NCBI GenBank assembly: GCA_964017185.1
Contig: OZ024880.1
Coordinates: forward strand, 33,074,329-33,138,328
Direction: 5' to 3'
DNA: 64,000 nucleotides
Source of the DNA: Rugalucina vietnamica
Taxonomy: Eukaryota > Mollusca > Bivalvia > Lucinida > Lucinidae
Shown: positions 58,392 to 64,000 of the stretch, piece after piece
How positions within the stretch are numbered: the first letter of the stretch is position 1
Layout: every line of letters starts with the position of its first letter
The notes under the pieces: model-generated
What the model saw: only the letters and a program-made list of their open reading frames with translations
Database searches by the model: none
What the model was told of the DNA's origin: nothing
Made by a program: the position numbers and the translations under genes

Positions 58392-59904
58392 GTGTACTTT
58401 ACACCACGTTTCGAGAAATATCAAATAAGCTCTATACAATTAAATCTGAACATTGTCCTTCTTAATCTCTTACTACGATGCTGTCGACATCAAGTGCATG
58501 TTTATTGCATTCAATTTTATGACAATTCCTATATTTGGTTACAGAACATTGCATTTTACAACGCTTCATGCACGATTCATAACATGTAGTCACTTCATAT
58601 CGGCATAATAATTCTTGGTACTGTTTTCGCTTTTGACTAAGCAGAGTTCGCCTGCTTAGGGACAGTTTTTAGTTGCGTTTCTGTAATCAAGTTCCTCATG
58701 TTACGCTTTCAATTGTTCGGTCATGCGACGATTAAATTAACAAGTCGAACTTGTCTACATAATTACTACTTACTACTATTGCTTCGTGTTTTGTTTCAGA
58801 GAACCTGAACCGGGTGTTCTGGATTGTCGATGGTTAGCCTGTAGTCAACAATAGAGCAGATGGTCGCGCATTACACACCTAGTTTGGACAATTGCATTGG
58901 ATGTTCTATTTGGGGGTTAATCCATTTTGCGGAATTAATCAGCTTCTTGTCAGCTGATATGCTACTTTAACAACGGCGAATGTTTGGACGGTATCGTTTA
59001 CAAAGCCAGCTTCATGTACATGGAAAACATCATTTACAAGGCTCATCGGGTTTCGTTGCATATGTTGGCGGTAGTTCAGTTATAGTATGGATCAAACTTT
59101 CTATCAAAGATACTGATTAAACGTTTATTTTCGTGAACAACGGCCATATTCTCCTAATTTCTACTTTTAAGGAACTTTGAGATCAGATAACAGTCGTCTA
59201 CATGGGTTTAAACACTGGTATGGCCACACCCTGTATACAGTTCGATGATAAATTGTCAGTTTCGACTCAATTGATTCAGAACTGATTTTGTGTACTGGGT
59301 AGAATGAACTGTTAACAGAATAATTGGTGATTCTACTTTGACTCATTGTAACGTTGACATGATAATAAGGTTCAGTATTGGCTGTCGAGGCGAATCCGAG
59401 GTGCATCGGTCACGGTTTTCCCCTAGAATATATATTTTTCTCCCACTTTGGCAAATGGAGTTTTTTTTATATATTGTAGGTTTTAGTCCAGACTGTATGC
59501 CCCTCGTTTCGCTGCGTGTTCATTTAGTGAAGTGTTTTACAGTGCTAGGTACATGTATACCTGACCATTGGACATCTACTTGCATGTGAACATTCAATTA
59601 TTCAGATATCTATAATGAATCTATTTTATACCATGTCTATTTAAGTTTCAGCTATAAACGTTTAAATTTCATCTTCTTACAAAACAAACCAAACATGTTT
59701 ATTTTGTTTATCCAACAGTATGCATTACTACACGTATTTGCTGCAGATAACATATACTCGTTATCGTTTTCCTGTACGAACTACCCTGTTTTCTCTCTCA
59801 TTTTACAAGGTACATTCATTCATCTAAATTCTACATTTTATTCATCATTACAACAAAACCCTATTGCTTTTTGGGGACCTCTTTTGCTTTACATCAAAAT
59901 CGTT
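58392..59904. other. No gene recognised in the right half of the insertion
   Basis: Only short frames (58392-58589, 59167-59406, 59338-59589, 59695-59934) without known motifs. TTTGTTTCAG at 58789 resembles a 3' splice site, but no partner exon was found. Confidence 0.4.
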
Positions 59905-60324
59905 TGGCCTTCTTTTTCCCCAAAAAGATTTTAACTTTTAATACGAAGCTTATATCATTCACAAACTATCTTAAGTTCCACATCCAAATGAAACTGCCCT
60001 AGATTCTACATCGACGAACATGCTTCATATGCTAATTTTCAGTTCAGTTTTACTCAGTTTCCATCAGTTACACAGATCTAATTATTATTAGGTTTATTTA
60101 CCGTACATTTCCGTCGGTGCAAAGTGAGCATGCCCCACATTTGGAGCCAAATTTTATATGTTATAGTGTATTGTTAACATGTACATGTACAAGTATATTT
60201 GTTTAAGGAAGTTTGTTATTTTGTTTATGTTGACTATGTTTATTTGTTTTCTGTTCATTCAGTTGAATAAGATGTACTTATAATAATTACATTTTCATGT
60301 CTCAAATTTGTGTTGTTTTGTATA
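59905..60324 (+). repeat. 3' block of the insertion, copy A
   Basis: Starts TGGCCTTCTTTTTCCCCAAA and ends GTTTTGTATAAA. Near-identical to 60704-60946 (first 243 bases only) and 60948-61360 (nearly full length). Confidence 0.9.
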
Positions 60325-60561
60325 AAATGAAAATTAATGTTTTAATTGTGGTTTATACAAAACGAGATGATGTCTGCTTAACCAATGCCTGTTTAGCATT
60401 AATTGTTCCCATTGGTCTACATGTAACTCAGAGGCGGTACTCAGCTAGCCTGTTTATGATGCAAAATACTTAACCTTGGTAAATATTCAGATTTCAGAAT
60501 GCATTAACATGAATCAGTTTCTTCGCTGTCGGAGTGGAAGATCTTGTATTTTCAAGATAAA
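60325..60561 (+). repeat. 237-bp direct repeat, second copy
   Basis: Same as 54929-55165. It directly follows the end of copy A, forming the head-to-tail junction. 60562-60703 after it is unique here. Confidence 0.9.
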
Positions 60562-60703
60562 CCCAGCCTGCCACCCCAACACCACCTTAATTTAAGGTTC
60601 CCTATCATGTGTTATTTATTTTCATACTTCACTGGGTATGTTCATTTTGCACTGAAAAGCCTCGGCCAGTACATGCACAAACCGGGCCTTCCTATAAGCC
60701 AGC

Positions 60704-61360
60704 TGGCCTTCTTTTTCCCCAAAAAGATTTTAACTTTTAATACGAAGCTTATATCATTCACAAACTATCTTAAGTTCCACATCCAAACGAAACTGCCCTA
60801 GATTCTACATCGACGAACATGCTTCATATGCTAATTTTCAGTTCAGTTTTACTCAGTTTCCATCAGTTACACAGATCTAATTATTATTAGGTTTATTTAC
60901 CGTACATTTCCGTCGGTGCAAAGTGAGCATGCCCCACATTTGGAGCCTTTTCCCCAAAAAGATTTTAACTTTTAATACGAAGCTTATATCATTCACAAAC
61001 TATCTTAAGTTCCACATCCAAATGAAACTGCCCTAGATTCTACATCGACGAACATGCTTCATATGCTAATTTTCAGTTCAGTTTTACTCAGTTTCCATCA
61101 GTTACACAGATCTAATTATTATTAAGTTTATTTACCGTACATTTCCGTCGGTGCAAAGTGAGCATGCCCCACATTTGGAGCCAAATTTTATATGTTATAG
61201 TGTATTGTTAACATGTACATGTACAAGTATATTTGTTTAAGGAAGTTTGTTATTTTGTTTATGTTGACTATGTTTATTTGTTTTCTGTTCATTCAGTTGA
61301 ATAAGATGTACTTATAATAATTACATTTTCATGTCTCAAATTTGTGTTGTTTTGTATAAA
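60704..61360 (+). repeat. 3' block of the insertion, copies B and C
   Basis: Copy B (60704-60946) breaks at TTTGGAGCC and copy C (60948-61360) starts at TTTTCCCCAAAAAG. The breakpoint has CCT/CTT microhomology, suggesting slippage or unequal exchange. The few differences between A, B and C point to a recent event. Confidence 0.88.
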
Positions 61361-61526
61361 TGCATATATTGTTGCCTTTGGCCTTGCCAACCACAAATCA
61401 CAGAAAACGATTATGTACAAAAAAGGTAATGTAAGGGTTATTTGAAGGAATTAACACCTCATTCCGACCGTTCCATGGCACTACACACCGCAACTGGTTA
61501 TAATTGTTAATGCCGACTACATAAGC

Positions 61527-61624
61527 AAATACACTGCTGTTTTTTGTTGATAAAATGTGAGAATCCTTTGCACTGCATTGCAAAGGATCCTCACATTTTA
61601 TCAACAAAAAATAACAGTGTATTT
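61527..61624. repeat. 98-bp near-perfect palindrome
   Basis: AAATACACTGCTGTTTTTTG...GAATCCTTTGCA and its complement flank the centre CTGCAT, with about two mismatches over 46-base arms. It lies in a segment absent from the left duplicate. Confidence 0.92.
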
Positions 61625-62009
61625 GTAATATTCATGTTTGAAATTTTAACGAATCGTTAACTAACAATGTCGTTCATTTTGAACAACTAGGCCCAGATAA
61701 TTATCGGGCTTCTCCTGCTTAGGTTTTGTATTCACTTATTTGCCTTTTTGATGTCTGACTAGTTTCAGTACTTTGTAGGCGCATTAAAGTAAAAGAAAAG
61801 TATATATATCCTCTTTACATTTTATTGTCCCTGAGTAAAAAAAAAACAACAACAACAACATATATTAATAATAGCTATAGCATATAATCACAAATATATA
61901 AAACATATAAAAAAAAATCTATGTGAGTATCCCAGGCCCGCTGTGTGCATTAACTTCCGATTTACGGATAGTACAATCTCTTATCTTAAATTCGAAAGGC
62001 TTTCAGCCA

Positions 62010-62410
62010 TCATTAGGAAAATAGCCGCTCACTCAGCTTACAATAGTGCCTGATTTTCACTTTGGGTTTCCCCACTTCAAATTTTATGGTGAGGATTTGG
62101 ATTCTTATTGCATCAGTTTCTGGTCATTTCTTCAACTTTTACCCTTTCATACCAGAGTCCCAGTGTTTTTAGCGTGTGGAAGCCTAAAAAGTCTCCACGC
62201 AAATTACTTTAATGAGATTGCATGCAATCAGTTTTCATTTCCCTATCCATAACTACCTTAACTGAGTGGCCGCCTTTAGGGAAATAGCTGCTCATTTCGC
62301 TTTCGATACGTTCCCTTTGTATCAGCACCTGACTGCCAATTCGATTTCCCTCTTCAGGTTTAGAGTGGTACTTTCCAACAGTTCCTGTTCTTTGCGAACT
62401 TTTTATTTAT
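62010..62410 (+). repeat. Two diverged Penelope-like tail copies (right duplicate)
   Basis: Homologous to 4400-4850. Contains GTGCCTGATTTTCACTTTGG and ACTGAGTGGCCGCCTTTAGG. Confidence 0.6.
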
Positions 62411-62443
62411 CCGTGACTATAAAAACCTGTTAGTGTCGGATTT

Positions 62444-62446
<3 letters not shown>

Positions 62447-62476
<30 letters not shown>
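62447..62476. repeat. Poly(A) tract
   Basis: 30 A where the left duplicate has only CAAAAACAAG (near 4875). Confidence 0.95.
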
Positions 62477-62479
<3 letters not shown>

Positions 62480-62868
62480 AAATGTGTTTGTGTGACGCAG
62501 CTCATATGCAATAAATATTTTTTTTATATATTCCATAAAATTTTATCTGATGTCAGTGTTAAATTTAAGCTGATATGTTCCTGTGATAATGATTCTAAAA
62601 CCTTTCTCATTTTTTTTCTTAAAACAGCATTACAACGTTTCAAAATATACATAGATATACATATGATCTAAGTAAATAATTGGAAAATGATATTTCTATA
62701 GTAAAACAAATTTCAACCTGTCAATATAAAGGGTTGACAGATGTTGGCAAAACGATGAACAAAGTGCTGCATTATATGTTTAAATTTAATGCAATGTAAA
62801 CGAAATAAATCTTTGTCTTCAATTTCGTCCATTCAGTAGAAAAATTTATAATGTCCTTCTTCAATAAA

Positions 62869-63080
62869 TGACCGCTGCATGGGAAAATAAACAATAGGCT
62901 GGGCAAAAACAAAGGCGCAGATCAGTAACTGTGAAGCTCATCAGCGCCTTTGTTTTCGCTATACGGATAGTACATAAATCCAAAATTTCCAGCCTCTAGC
63001 CATCTTCTGCGACGGTACAGCCCGATTTGTGTCGGATCTGGTCAGAACCCAAATTGTTTGTTTTCTCACGCACAGGCTCA
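62869..63080 (+). mobile_element. TGAGCC-type MITE
   Basis: 212 bases from a decayed TGACCGCTGCATGGGAAAAT to CACGCACAGGCTCA. The core palindrome is shortened (GATCAGTAACTGTGAAGCTC). Not present in the left duplicate. Confidence 0.85.
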
Positions 63081-63583
63081 AATGATTAATGACCGCAAGG
63101 CTGTTTTTTTACACCAGCACTTCAACTTAGTGACATTTCACGCATACAAGCATCTATATCATATGTATCGAACCTGTTCAGTAATTCTTGTCGTCAATGG
63201 AAAATCATCAGGAATAATATGACTGTTAACACATTTCATGTTTTTCTTAATTCTGCTGAACATTCACGAAAACTTCGTCATGACAATACTTATACAATCT
63301 TTCTTTCTCCTAGAAGTTCCGCTGGTTCAAGAAGAGCACATCTATCAGTAAGTGGTGAAAGTGATGTGCAATAAGTAGTAACTTTTCATGGAACGGTGTA
63401 GATAGAATAATCGTCCGTCCCGACATGACCTTGGCTGTTGACTGTGGACGTAATGCACGTATTCAAACAAACCTAAATGCATGTAAACCTCAACTAAGCA
63501 GGTTTAAAGGTTATGTATATAAGATTAGTACAAGAACAAATTATCAAATAGGTACCAGTCCTTTCTAACTCTGATGTCGTCGT

Positions 63584-63781
63584 ATGGAGCGAACTGTTGA
63601 GAACGAAAGCAACCAAAATACCCTGGGCGAAGAAGTCATTACATGCGACGGGGTTCAACTGACCACTGTTTCATATTTGTGTCCTTCGAGGTCTTTGTGT
63701 CATAATTATGTACGTCTTTTATTTTCGTTGCACATTCATATATCATGGATGGAAGTCAAAGTTGTGCAATTTTGGCATTGA
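63584..63781 (+). CDS. Short open frame, partner of 5294-5554
   Basis: Starts with the same 40 residues as the left copy (MERTVENESNQ...SRSLCH), then diverges in frame after a small insertion (CATAATTATG). The loss of frame after residue 40 argues against purifying selection on the longer frame. Confidence 0.12.
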   Translation: MERTVENESNQNTLGEEVITCDGVQLTTVSYLCPSRSLCHNYVRLLFSLHIHISWMEVKVVQFWH

Positions 63782-64000
63782 ATATGTAAAAGGTCATTAC
63801 CATTTTGGGCTTCTCTGTTTCGTTGCTCGTTTTTGTAATCTACGTTTACCATCTGATGACTATTATTTTAATAACTTTGTTTTTCTTTTTATACATTTAC
63901 TAGCATTCTGTTATTACTCAGTTCATTGTTTGACCTCTTTTTTCACTCAGTTTGTAGTATGTTCTCATCATCCAGTAACTACTACATTGACTAACATTGA

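Larger units (their letters stand above)
54929..61360 (+). mobile_element. 6.4-kb unclassified insertion, head-to-tail
   Basis: Absent at 360/361 in the left duplicate, which reads straight across (CACTTTCATTAATGCATATA). The unit (54929-60324, 5,396 bases) starts AAATGAAAATTAATGTTTTA and ends GTTGTTTTGTATAAA. At 60325 the start recurs at once, followed by an internally deleted second unit (60325-61360) that has the same end. The last 12 bases GTTTTGTATAAA are complementary to 54956-54967. No transposase, integrase or RT is visible. Class unknown. Confidence 0.7.
54435..64000 (+). repeat. Right copy of the segmental duplication
   Basis: Same orientation as 1-5760. Private to this copy are the 6.4-kb insertion at 54929-61360, a 200-bp palindrome-bearing insertion near 61490-61690, and about 62700-63402 including a MITE. 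It continues beyond the window. Confidence 0.85.

Noticed and set aside
54929..60561. LTR retrotransposon with 237-bp LTRs
   Set aside because: The second 237-bp copy is 800 bases inside the insertion's right end, the ends are not TG...CA, and there is no gag, protease, RT or integrase between them.

Overview
The window is eukaryotic, AT-rich and almost entirely repetitive. I found no intact host protein-coding gene, no rRNA and no functional tRNA. The repeat families look like those of a marine bivalve mollusc: a TGAGCC-ended MITE with a palindromic core, a 168-bp tandem element whose translation reads KKIFFSETTRP, hairpin-ended elements with AGCTCACCTGAG termini, and a reverse transcriptase with a GIPMGTNCAP motif. 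The bivalve call comes from memory of such repeats and is an inference; another marine invertebrate is possible.

Layout. Positions 1-5760 and 54435-64000 are two copies of one segment in the same orientation, about 58 kb apart. They differ by many insertions. The left copy holds a LINE remnant (1246-2694) nested inside a palindromic MITE. The right copy holds a 6.4-kb insertion with a head-to-tail structure (54929-61360). Positions 5.6-10 kb hold a tandem repeat, palindromic MITEs and a Penelope-like tail. Positions 10.7-14.6 kb are a landscape of degenerate ATGTTACATATG repeats split by a mariner-type MITE (12591-13606). Positions 15.6-17.2 kb are a 189-bp tandem-repeat element, and 18.8-19.9 kb is a second mariner-type MITE.

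Positions 21.2-30.7 kb form a nest. A Harbinger-derived MITE (21187-22429) lies next to a 168-bp tandem array, which is interrupted by a 3.8-kb foldback element (22982-26816) that carries its own 189-bp array. The 168-bp array ends at an insertion flanked by a 9-bp repeat (27762-30690), which contains a second Harbinger derivative and a short retro-insert. Positions 32-34 kb hold another foldback, a tRNA-derived SINE and a MITE. Positions 35.2-38.7 kb hold a second member of the large foldback family.

Positions 41.0-46.4 kb and 50.8-52.7 kb are two copies of a hairpin-ended element built from tandem units. The units carry an AAGATGGC-type motif and AGGTCA half-sites. The first copy is interrupted by a Penelope-like element (42402-44112), whose reverse transcriptase has one in-frame stop.

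The recognisable coding remnants are therefore all transposon-derived: a LINE RT with a zinc-finger tail, a Penelope-like RT, and two Harbinger transposase N-terminal fragments. Other open frames (31207-31569, 55327-55593, 6544-6942) are unrecognised and may be chance. Boundaries marked 'about' were read by eye.
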